Assembly: GCA_000733355.1 (NCBI GenBank)
Contig: JNVV01000097.1
Span: 45,023-66,607, forward strand
Direction: 5' to 3'
DNA from: Falciphora oryzae
Lineage: Eukaryota; Ascomycota; Sordariomycetes; Magnaporthales; Magnaporthaceae
DNA length: 21,585 nucleotides
The position numbers were made by a program, and so were the translations under genes. Every line of letters begins with the position of its first letter. Positions within the stretch are counted from its first letter, which is position 1. Positions 1 through 10,300 of this stretch are shown here, piece by piece. Below the pieces are notes generated by a model. That model saw only the letters and a list, made by a program, of their open reading frames with translations. It did no database searches and had not been told where the DNA came from.

Positions 1-366
1 CGCGAGTGCTTCGGCGGCGCGAAAGCGGACGTCCTGTTCTTCGTGCTGGAGCAGCCCCGTAAGCGCCTTGACGGCCGTGGCTGGCAGCTGCGGCTGGCCC
101 GCGAGCGCGTAGGCGGCGCGAAAGCGGACGTCCCATTTTTCGTGCTGGAGCAGCCCCGTAAGCGCCTTAACGGCCGTGGCTGGCAGCTGCGATTGGCCCG
201 CGAGCGCGTGGGCGGCGCGAGAGCGGACGTCTTGTTCTTCGTGCTGGAGCAGCCCCGTGAGCGCTTCGACGGCCGTGGCTGGCAGCTGCGACTGGCCCGC
301 GAGCGCGTCGGCGGCGTAAAAGCGGACGTCCGGGTCTTCGTCCTGGAGCAGCCCTGTGAGCGTTAT
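1..366 (-). repeat. 99-bp tandem repeats encoding 33-residue HEAT-like units
   Basis: The motif ctggagcag recurs at 46, 145, 244 and 343, a strict 99-base period, so every copy stays in the NLR frame. On the minus strand each unit begins LTGLLQ and continues DVR..AA.ALAGQ.QLPATAV. Complete copies differ at roughly 9-14 of 99 bases by my hand comparison. This close identity points to recent duplication or gene conversion. The array runs off the left edge, so the copy number is unknown. It is part of the NLR coding sequence. Confidence 0.95.
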
Positions 367-3305
367 GACGATTGCCTTTGAAAAACGCGCACGGGAATGA
401 GGCAGCGCCTTTAGAATGGCTATACGGCTTGAAGTAGTCTTTAGGGCCTTTTGTAGGACGTCGTTTGGACACTCTGATTCGCTTGCCAGGAGTGATGTGC
501 CTGTTAGCTTGCATTCGTAAAGTAGCCACGGTAATAGCTTATCTTGCAGCTGCTTCCGGATCGGCAAGTCCGTCGAAGGGTCCACTTCACTCAAGCAATG
601 CATGACCAGCCGCTGGTGCGTAGGTCCCAAGAGGTCGAGCGGCTTTTGCGTGATTGCATTGAAGAAGTGGGCTGCACCCGCATTGAGCAGACCGGCTACG
701 AAACGCCAGACGATGTTGTATCGTACGGTGTACTTGTGTTGCCGCAGGAATTGCCCAAGACTGATCTTGGAAGGATTGCTCTTTCCACTGCGGAAGTCGA
801 CGTAGTCGAGGTCGATGGAGTCAAGGTTTCTGTTATCTCTGTTGTCTTTCCACTGGCGCACGATATACTTCGCTGCGAAGAACTCCTGATAGGTCAGGTG
901 TATGAAGTGGTAACTCTGATTCCTTCTAGCTGTCGATGGGTCTGACGTTCGCACAAACGAGAGACGATCGAGTGTTTTGTCGAAAAGCAGGTTGTCAGGT
1001 GGACACCGTCGGCGTACCGCCTCCCGATGATCGAGCTGGAAGTCGATTGTATCGCTGTACATCCCACTGAATGCGAGACACTCCAGAATTTTTCTTTCAC
1101 TTTCACTTTTCTTCTCGAGATCCGATGAGAACGCGTTGTCCACGTCGTCCTGATTCCAGCCCTTTTCCAGCCGTAGAATGTCTTTCTTCCAAAGTCCCAG
1201 CTCAATGGCTTGGTAGAGCGCCGTCATTGTCTGGAGCTTTGGCTCGCGATTGGATTTGGGATTGTCGTTGAAGGCTTCATCCCACGTGAAACAAACCGCA
1301 TCCAGCTGGATGGGGATCCGAACGAGGTCCTGGACAAGAGGATTCCTTCTCAGGTAGGCCTGGATGTTCCCGACCCTGGCCGGATCCTCGACGACGTTTT
1401 CGAGGTACTTCTGTACATGATCTGGGTAAAATCCGATCGTCTCCAGTTCGAGGTCAACAGGTTTGACACCTGGAGGCAGATTGGCATGCGGCCTGCTCGT
1501 AACGACGACGTTGGGGTGGTTTAGAAGGTCTTTGGTAAGGTCGGACATCGTCGTCTCAGAGCCCAGGAGCTCGGCCACCTCATCTAGCCCATCGAGGATG
1601 AATAGAGTACCGCGGCTGCGAAATTCGCCATCGATTTCCGCCTTCAGCTCTCGGGGGAGACGGTCGTCTGGGTGCTCCCTGAAATAGAGATGGCGAAGAA
1701 GATCGGAAAAGTTGGAGATCTTGGCTTCCAGTCCCTTCTCTTTAAGCCTTCGCAGCGGAATCCAAAGCACGAGGTCAAACAAGCCGTGCCATAGGTCGCC
1801 GTAGAGGTAGTCATGGACCATCTTCTTGCAAAGGGTGGATTTCCCAACCCCGGCGCGACCTCGGATGAGTACCCGTCTGGGGTCCCTCTTTTGGCCGTCG
1901 GTCATCTTGCAGGAGTCGAAAAGCGTCGGGAGCCCGACCTGAAACTCCTGTCGTGGAGTTTCAACCCCCAGCCGGCTCGAGCGGGAAATTGAGGACGCCT
2001 CCGATCCTTTCTTCGGTTCTTCGTTCGCCTGCTGCACAATGGCAAGGTTGATGTAACACTGAGCCATCCGCAGAAGGGCGCCGGACAGCCGTTCGATCTT
2101 CAGTTTCTCATCGGTATAGTGTTTGGCACGTAGCCAGTCGTTTGCTTTCCTGATTGGGTTCCTTGCCCGTATCTCTCGGAGGAACTGTTCAATCTTCTTG
2201 GCGACCAGCGAGTAGTCCTCATCCTTAGGGCCGCCCTCGAACTTGTTCATCAAGACGTGGCATCGCTTGAGCGGCAGCGGATCTTCGTCGATCTGCAATA
2301 CACCCGAGTTTCGATCGACCAGCTAGAGACAGTCCCAGGTCAGCTACCGATATAATAAATATAACCAGCAGGCCAGGAATGTCGCTAAGCTCTTACTGGC
2401 TTTGGGTGAGGGCCGAATAATGTGCCCAGGGCAGGAACCTTTCCGGCCAAATCGGTGTTGCACAGCTCGTAACAACAGGAGATTTGAAAGGTGAATTTAT
2501 TGCACAGACCGGTAAACTTGGAAACGATCTCGGCCAGGTCAAAAGTCGTATCGCCAACGTTCTCGATCTGCGGGGTAAGACGTCGGTCCTTCAGAATTGC
2601 CATCACTCGCATCAGAGGTACGACCAATGCTGAGACCTCCTTGAACGAGGTGCCTGTGAACGGCGTGGCGAGAAAAACCACGCCACCGACGGCGGCGACG
2701 AGCTGAGGCTGCTCGTCGTTGGCCATGACGAGAGCCTTCGCCAGGATAATTCCTCCGAGACACGACGCGATGAATAGAATGGGCCGCTCGTTCGGGTTTG
2801 CGTCCGATGGTGTTGCGGGGGGTCGATTGGCGAGATGGACCAACAAGCGCCGGGCCAACTCCTCTATCTTGGTTTCGACCATGTCTGACGGCTGGTACAT
2901 ATCTCCGGGCCAGTCGCACGTGAATATGCGAGCGTTTCCGACTCGACTCGGGAGCATGTTCTCGTCCTCCAGCCAGTTGACGGGCGATTTCCTGTCCTCT
3001 TCCGGGTTTTCTTTGTCCACCCATGTCCACGTTTTTGGAGAATACGCGTCGAGGCCATGGATGGCAATTATGTCGACGTCTGGTTCGGTCGCGTGGTCTT
3101 CCCGGGAGTAGACTTGTTGAAGCCCACAAGGCTGTCGTTCGTTGGATCCCTCTGATTCTTCTCGAGCGGGGAGTGCTCTGGGGGGGTCGTCGTCAGACGC
3201 TGGTTGGGGGGGTGCTGAACCACCCGAGCGCCGTAAGGGTAGCCGTGAAAGTCGCTCCCTGGCCGTGCCGAGCCAGCGATGCAGTGAACGTCGCTCCATG
3301 GCCAT
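1..3305 (-). CDS. NLR-type STAND protein: alpha/beta-hydrolase-like + NACHT + HEAT-like repeats (3' end outside window)
   Basis: Exon 1 is 3305-2397 and exon 2 is 2325 to the left edge; the phase-0 intron 2396-2326 (71 bases) has donor GTAAGA, branch CTGAC and acceptor TAG. The visible protein is about 1078 residues and lacks its C-terminus. Residues 1-75 are low complexity. Residues about 76-340 form a lipase/SERAC1-like alpha/beta-hydrolase domain (DVDIIAIHGL, FIASCLGGII around residue 182, FLATPF, and RCHVLMNKF with the likely catalytic His near 325). A NACHT domain follows, with Walker A GRAGVGKST at about 459, Walker B LFILDGLDE at about 544-552 and sensor-like VVVTSRPH. From about 955 there are 33-residue HEAT-like repeats. 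This is the tripartite effector-NTPase-repeat layout of fungal NLRs, which are known or suspected in non-self recognition and cell death; the ligand is unknown. The second ATG, two codons on, could also be the start. The frame is open throughout both exons, so the gene looks intact. It is confidently an NLR; its biological role is inferred. Confidence 0.9.
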
Positions 3306-5154
3306 ACCGAACCAAGGAAAACCAAGCGCGTCAGAGCGGCCGTCGGAGCGGCCGACGGAAACGCCACCGACGTTCTCCCGCCTTCGAGCGTTCTGCCGTG
3401 GTTCGAAAGGGCCTGCCTCGAGGACGATGAGCGCCGAACGCGAAACGGTTTGCCGAGGACTTTGGATATCGATACCAAGAAGGAAACGATCAGATGGTGG
3501 TGGTTTGGCCCGAGCGATGCCGCCTTGTTAGGCAGCAGTTGGGTCGTCCAACGAGAATGTGGGGATTGGCAAGCGCCACGACTGCATCCGCGCCCAATCA
3601 CAGCCCCGTCTAGGCGTCTGTCTGGGCCGCCACCCGATGTTCTCCGAACGACTCCCAACGAATGGCTTTTTCTCCGTTCGCTTCGGCCACCAATGTTCGC
3701 CGACCCGCCGACTGGCACGCTCTCCCGGAAGAGTGTCCGCCATGATTCGATTCTGCCTTTGACATGCTGACCGACCGCAAGGCCGTTGTTGTCGATGAAG
3801 AACACCTTCCTCTCATAGGTTCGATGGTGGACGGTCAAAGAAACAAACCAAACCCGCGGCCAAACCAAATCTGTTCTTGTCTAGTCGTTTCCTTCTTGGT
3901 GCGAGTACTGAGGACGATATGACGGGTTGGCCAATAAGATGAGAGCGGGCGCGTGCCGCGACGAGGGATGAAGGATCTGCGGCTCCAAGGTGCGCCTTCT
4001 CGCCGTCGCCTGTTCCTCCTCTCCCGTCGGCTCCATTCGAGGCGGCAGCTTCCTGACCGGCAGATGGCGCCGCCGACTTGAGCGCGGCGTGTCCGGCGGC
4101 GCCAAGATTCTCGACCGTGTTAAGCGCCACGTCTACGCTTGTACCATGGGTACCGGTGTTGTCGACTGCGTCGGCCGTGCGTGCTTGGGCGTCCGGTCCG
4201 CGTCGAGGCGGCGCAGCGTTCGGGCGGGCGTGATGATCGCATCGATCGGGGCGTGAGGCAGCCGACCAGTGATCCGGTGCTGGCTTCCGCGAGCTACGGT
4301 ACGACACGCGTGTGGAGTGTTGCAGGGCAGGGATTCGGACCGGCAAAGGCGGGCGCATCTTGCTGGAGAGCGGCAGACGCGTGCGTCTGCGTTGGACGGC
4401 GGGGCATTGCCACCCAATCGTCGACCCCGCTTCTGTCGTGCGTTCGCGATGAGGCGCGGGGCAGGAAGAGGCGAAGAACAGACGGATATTGGCTCGCATT
4501 CAACGACACGTCTGGTCACTCCAGTCGTCGTCCACGGGCCGGACCGTGACCGCGGTTCCACCCGTGCCCTGGTAGCGTCCCCACCTGACGCACACACACG
4601 ACCGCGGCAAGGTGTGGGGTCGAAATCGCCCTTTCGCATGACGAGCATCGCGCACCTGTGAAACGTCGACCAGATCCTATCCTATTCCTGATCCTCAAAC
4701 ATACCCTAGGAGTCGACCATGTATTTCTACCCTGCTTAGCTGCGGCAGCCACGGATGAAGTGGGTGGGGCGATTTATTTTCGACGCGCCGCTTTTTTTTC
4801 GCTTGCCCGATCCGACCCTAGCTCCGGCAGTTGCGGTTGGTAGCACAAGGCACTCCGGTTGAAAAATGGCGCAGCGGAAGTTCGAGGCATCAAGCGCCAG
4901 CCGACGTTGGGCTCGTAAGCCAAGCGAACGTGCGCGCCCTTCCACTCTGGCCAAATGCAATGCTAGTGAAACAGCGACATAAAAGCGTTCACGACGACAA
5001 GTTTTGAATGATTGCGTCCGTAGCCCAAACCAACGCCTCGTCACGCCAAATCCATGACGAGAGTCTAGCTAGCCTCGATCGCATCGATATCGAAGATGAC
5101 GGCGATGCTCGAATCGCACCGAACACAGAAGCTCAGCCCATTCGGGTTCCGTTT
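3306..5154. other. Gene-free GC-rich stretch between NLR and DUF6601 gene
   Basis: No protein family is recognisable on either strand. The overlapping open frames here are compositionally biased (Arg, Ser, Pro, Ala rich), occur in several frames at once, and look like the by-product of high GC. CpG is abundant, so this is not RIP-decayed DNA. The first few hundred bases beyond 3305 must hold the NLR promoter. A local near-palindrome with the direct repeat GAGCGGCCG lies around 3330-3355. I see no terminal repeats of a transposon. Confidence 0.5.
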
Positions 5155-6230
5155 ATGGAGCCCCCCTTCATTCCAGATATCTCGCGTCAACAGCCGTGTG
5201 CACAGCCACCATTCTCCTAAGGCCTGGGGACGGCCACGATGCCGCCGAGTCTCCGCCCGACAACGCCCCCCTTCTGTCGCTCTTGCCCGCCTCCTACCTC
5301 ATAAAGCCGCCGGATGATGTGGTCGCTCCGAGCTGTCATGCCATCGCCTGTGTCAAAAAGGAACCCGATCTGGAACGGCTAAACAAGATCTCCGCCTGGT
5401 TGTGGGTCGCGGGCCGGCCCACGCCGCCGCGTCCGCCGCACCACCAGGCGCTGCTGTCGCGGGAGATTTTCATCACCGAGCAGATGGACATGCACCTTGT
5501 CTGGATAACAGGCCGAATATTCCTCAAGCCGATCCCGCGCTTCTTGCATAAACCACGTTTCTGGGCCGAACATCTCTACTGTAGGCAAGGGCGCCGCTGT
5601 CCCGGTAACACGCAAGAAGTTTCCGGAGGCAACTGCCAGGAATGCCATCAGACGCTCTGGAAGTGTGCGCTCGGGTTCCTCTTCTCGTACGCCGCGCCGA
5701 TCGCGCATGAGAGCGACTTCATGATTGCGAAGGAGAAGCACTTGTTTCCACCAGAAGCAACATGGCCCGCGTGGGGGACCTTGGTCGAGCAACTCGACAC
5801 AGAGCACATCTACCCCAATATATCGACGTCCGATTCTTCTACGGAGAGCTCCGCCTCAGCCGCCTGAACAAGATATACGTCCTTTTCCCAGCGCCCGTTT
5901 CTGCGTGGCTACATGTCGCGCTGGAACCAGTACGGCTCCTTCTTTCAGGACAACTTTACCTGGCTGGCATCTGCGACTGCATGCCTCGTCATTGTCCTCA
6001 CGGCGATGCGGGTCGGGCTGGCCACTGACGCTTTCAAGGACAACGATGTGTTCCAGTCCGCATCGTACGGCTTCACCATTCTGGGTCCCCCCGTTGCTAC
6101 TGCACTCATCATCCTGGCATTCTGCTACATGTTTGTCAATAACTGGATCGCAATAGTGATTTACGAGAAGAAACGGCTTAGTCACGTAACGCCGCGGGAA
6201 ATACGCACTAATTCGACTGGGACCGGCTAG
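5155..6230 (+). pseudogene. DUF6601-type fungal membrane protein gene, frame-disrupted
   Basis: The product resembles the fungal DUF6601 family of unknown function (older databases sometimes call relatives subtilisin-like protease, without support). Recognisable blocks in order: PPDDVVAPSC, AWLWVAGRP, LLSREIFITEQMDMHLVW, GRIFLKPIPRF, a Cys-bearing loop, WKCALGFLFSYAAP, ESDFMIAKEKHLFP, YGELRLSRLNKIY, RWNQYGSFF. Two hydrophobic C-terminal segments follow (WLASATACLVIVLTAM; PPVATALIILAFCYMFV), suggesting a membrane protein. The conserved blocks lie in frame 3 to about 5820, frame 2 to about 5888, then frame 3 to the stop at 6228-6230. The first break is at an AT dinucleotide run (about 5817-5824), the second at the T/C run 5883-5889; together they restore frame. 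The frame holding the first blocks has no upstream ATG. The likely start at 5155 (MEPPFIPDI) is in frame 1, implying a third break or an intron near 5200-5220. It is either a pseudogene or an intact gene with sequence errors. Confidence 0.75.
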
Positions 6231-7302
6231 CCAGCCTAGAGGTTCAGCGATTGTTCGGATAAAGTTTAGGCGCGTGATACAAGCACAGCCTGCTGCTGGT
6301 CTACCTCCATCTGCGGCTAACGACAGGCGGCAGCTTCCGATGGTGCGTTGGATGGTGTTGGTACGTGATGGGGCCTTCAGCCGTCGAGTCAGGTATCTTT
6401 GGGTAGGGGAATGGTAGCTTGTGATAGGGGTTCTCCACGGGAATCCAGCACCATGTTCCAATTTCTACATCCTGCCAAATGCGATGTTTCACCATGCAGT
6501 CAACGAGGACGTCATCCTTCCTCGTACCTATCAATTCTTGGCATGGTGCTGTTAGTGCACACTGTCAAATTGCATACAATTCCTTAACACCCGTTTCAGC
6601 GACACAACACCAACGACCACGCCCGCCAAAGGCGCTGGCGACGGCAACATGCCGTTGCCAACGGCCCCCCTGGCCAACAGGGTGGCGCAGTACGCCCTCC
6701 TCGGCGGCCCTCCCGCCCAGAGGAGCGCAATGCCGCTGCCCCGGCCCCCGCGCACCACAGCGCATCCGAACACGCCGTCCCCCTTCCGGGGTGTTCAGCG
6801 CCCGACAGAGCCCGATCAGGGCCAGGAAGGCATCCACGGCGTTAGCACCGATACAGGTGCTTCGACAGGCCCGAACGCGCGGCGTGTAACACGCGACGGA
6901 GCCTCCCTTCCCCCCTCCCTTTTTATAGCCACCACCGCCCGTCGACAGCCTTCCCGTCGTGATAGCCCAGTCCGCCGCCGCCGCTGCTGATAAGAACAAA
7001 AAAGCCCCGATACAGGAACAAGAAGGGATAAAGGCTTGCACGGTTCGCCAAAGGGACGGATAGCGACAAGGACCTGCTGCCTATGTCCCTAAACCGGTTG
7101 CGAAGTTCACACCCAGGTACCTATACACTTAAGCTCGATGCTCACACCTTTGATGTGATTGCGTCAAGAGATGCTCGAGTTGGGCATCGCCGGAAATTAT
7201 ATATGCGCGAAGGAGTATTTGTTAGCTTTATTTATTTATCGAGTGGTTGGCGACCGGACTCCCAAGCCCCTGGTCTCGACTGCCGGCTCGCCGTCTGCCC
7301 AT
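6231..7302. other. Intergenic stretch with dispersed repeat copy 1
   Basis: No complete gene is recognised. On the minus strand 6534-6301 stays open for about 77 codons with a protein-like composition (includes WCWIPVENPYHKLPF), but I cannot assign a family and it abuts the repeat at 6513. A pyrimidine-rich tract followed by tttttatag lies at about 6905-6930. The downstream end lies at the 3' side of trs130. Confidence 0.4.
6513..6720. repeat. Dispersed repeat, copy 1
   Basis: About 208 bases align in the same orientation with 16048-16259. Both copies start catccttcctcg, share acctatcaattcttggcat and gtgctgttagtgcacactg, pass through ccttaacacccg and contain a hairpin around atgccgttgcca. 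Similarity stops abruptly at both ends. Most differences I can align are C/T or G/A transitions. It is probably a remnant of a small transposable element or LTR; I do not see terminal repeats or a clear target duplication. Confidence 0.8.
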
Positions 7303-10300
7303 TCAGCATTTGCTTTCTAGAACTAACGGCCCCCCTCCCGGCCCACTGGCGTCCAGGCTGAGCGTGACCTTTTGCCGACTGGTTACAACGTGGATCGTCT
7401 CGCCCAGATTCTTGTAGTCGGTTTCGCAGTGGACGACGCGGTCGATCGTCTCGGTCGTCATCTGTCGCCGGTGCTGTGTGCCACGAGGGCTCGTCTCGGC
7501 GCTTTCAATGTTTGACAACCCGCCTCGAACTTCGCGAATCTCGACGGCCGGGTAAGGCAGCCACCCTTCGCGAAGCGGAACGAGCAGCAAGGGGATGTCG
7601 GCCTCGGTCTGGGCCGTCGACAACACTCCCTTTGCATACGCGTCAGCCGCCGCGGCGTCGTGCGGGTTAGAGGCGCCTGGGATGACAAAATTCCCCTTGC
7701 GCCGCCCGCCAAGCAGCCACGTGTCTTGTGGCGCCGTCACTTCGTATGTGAACTCGACGTCCTCTGCAGCCGGCGGCCCGGGGACGTCGGAGTCTGGGTG
7801 TCCTGTGTCCCAGATCCGAGACCATTTGAGGCGCAGAGTGGCAGGCATGAGCTGGTTGACCGCCACGGTGGCCTGGCCAGCATGCCCAGGTACAAGGGCA
7901 GCTGAGTCTGCTGGACGGTGCAGCTGGATGTCGGCTGTATGGACAATGGTGATTGACGGAACGTCGACCGGGATGGAGATGGACCGAAGTTGCGTCGTGT
8001 TCGGCTTCAGCGCAATCAGCTGTAGTTGTGGGTGCCGTTCTTGCCACGCCCGCATGAATGTGGCCAACTTGAGTGCGTGTCCGTCGTTGTCTAGCCCGTG
8101 GCTCGCTAAGGCTGAAAATTCCTTCTCCCAGTGGACGCCTACGAGGAACGAAGTCGAAATCGACCCCAGCATCACGGCTCTCTCCATCTCATAGGCCGAG
8201 ATTAGTCCGCCCCGTGCGTGTGTGAGAGCGGTGCCGACAGCCAGGCGGGAATACGGCCGTAGAGAATGGCAATCTCCTGTATCCGCATCTGCCTCGAAAG
8301 CTTCCGCTAGGGACGCTTCAATGGATGACTCGATTTCCTCCTGAACTACACTGTAGTGTAGCTTCAGGTACATGGTTTTCCGCGTCTTGGGGCCGCCGAC
8401 TTTTGACCCCGGCTTTCGGCTGATCTTGTAGAGAAGGCTAGCTGGCTGCCGTGGAAATACCACGATGGCATCGCCCTCGTCACCTCCTTGGCCTGCGTCG
8501 GCAGTGGGCGGCGACACCCCACCAAAACTGGGAGCGAAAAGATCCGACTCTATGAGCTCACTGGCAAATAGACGCAGCGGGCTGGAGTTGGCAGTTGACA
8601 CGGTGAATCGGGAGAAGAGGGCGTTGTGCTTGAAGACATCCTGAACATTAACCCCAAGCGCGAGAGCAATGTCGACAGACGGCGTCTTCACGAATTCGAA
8701 TGTCGGTCCCCCCTCCTCGGTGCGGTAAGACACCTCAATCCGAACGGCGACAGTCGGCACTTCCTGTTCCACTGTGTACGGAAACTGCAGCTTCACCGAC
8801 GCCTCCTTTCCCAGGGCGCCCAGATGGAAGAGACCTCCATCTGGCGGGCTGAGAGACTTCGATCCACCCTCATCTGGGGACTCTACCAGCTTGGCTTCGG
8901 CAGTGAGGAGCCGTAGTCCGCCCGTTGCAGCTCGCACTCGGAGGTCGCAGCTCGTGACTCGGTTCCAGCCGGTCGAGAGGCTCACTTCGAGACAATTTGT
9001 TGTATCCAGCTGGATGTGCTTCGCGGCGGACAGCTGTACGTCCAGTGCCTTGGCTGTCTGGAATACTACAACTTTCGTATTGAAAAGAAAGTCGGGCTCG
9101 GGGACATTGTGAGGGCGTTCATGGTGAAGGAGGACGCGGTTGCATCGAAGCTTGACTTGGTCAACCTCGTACGTGCCGGGAACAGATATCTGGATACCCG
9201 AGGTCGGGTTAGAAAGCAAAACATGATGCGAGGTTGCCAACGAGTAAGGGTAAAACGGCACGCCGGAGGGAAAATCGGGTGATTAGGGTGAGCTTGGATG
9301 AACTTACGTTGCTGTGGAGCTGAATCTTGTTCTTGCCAGGCTTCAAGGTGATCGGTTCTCTGCTGGCCAGCCAGATCTCTTTGGTCCCCCCTGAGCTGAG
9401 ACTTGTCATCCTCACCATCGCGTCGTCAAGCTCTAGCTCGTCCGCCAGGAGACTGCGTAGTGTCAGGCTAAGCGAGAAGCTATCCTGTCCTTCAGTGTAT
9501 CTCGGTGGCCCGTCAACGCCGATGTCGAAAAAGAAATCCCGGAGCGGCACGGGGATATCGTGAGCCATATCCTTTGTTGTCCGCATAACGTCGGGAAGGA
9601 AGCCCCTGATGGCGGCAGTGTCTGGAAAACCGAGGGTCCCCGCGCGGCGAGCTGATTTGCTTTGTCTCCGACGGTCATTCTCGGCCATGGCGGCCTTGGA
9701 GAGAAGTTTCAGTACGACTTTGACGTAGTCTTGTCTCTTATCTAGCTCCTTCAAACACGTCGAGTACATGACGAGCATGGACAACTCGAGCAGACTCCAG
9801 CCCCTTTCGGCAAAGAAAGGTATGGCGTTAACAAAATGGGTGGTTGCCTCTCCGAACTCTCGCAGGTGATATTTGAGCACGGCCATGTCCACCATGTTTG
9901 CCTTGACTGAGTGCGTATAGCTTGCGACGGCGTAGTGACGAAGCGCTTTAAGCGTCAGCGTCTCGTACAGCCGATAGAAGTCGTCCTTTTGATCAAGCGC
10001 AGTTCGGAGAAGCCTGTTGCCCACGCCGGCCAGAGAGTGGCAACCTGTATCATCGAGTGGGGCTGCGTCGGACTGGCCTGCCTCGCCGTCCTTCCTGCCT
10101 TCGAGTGTGTCGTCATCGAGATCCACGTCCTCCATGTCATGGGTATCAGGCTCTCCAGCCAGTGGGACAGAGTCCCAACCATCGGTCCACCCACGTTTCT
10201 TCCCGCAGTCCTTCAATATGCTCCTTGAGAGCGTATAGAGCTCCGCCCTTCGAGCAGCAAGGTCTTCCAAGCCGACCTTGAGAAACTGCGAGTGGGTTGG

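Noticed and set aside
1..366. Tandem repeats considered as a CRISPR-like or satellite array
   Set aside because: The 99-base period is an exact multiple of three, has no spacers and encodes HEAT-like units inside an open frame.
43..381. Plus-strand frame of repeated LEQPRKRLDGRGW units
   Set aside because: It is the antisense reading of the HEAT-like repeats; the minus frame continues into a NACHT domain and is the real gene.
3068..3868. Long minus-strand open frame of 266 codons overlapping the NLR 5' end
   Set aside because: It overlaps the NLR N-terminus out of frame, has a biased composition (Arg/Ser/Pro/Gly) and resembles no family; it is a GC-driven shadow.
3813..4660. Several open frames of 130-230 codons on both strands
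   Set aside because: They overlap in multiple frames, are Arg/Ala/Pro rich and show no motif; many simultaneous open frames are expected in GC-rich non-coding DNA.
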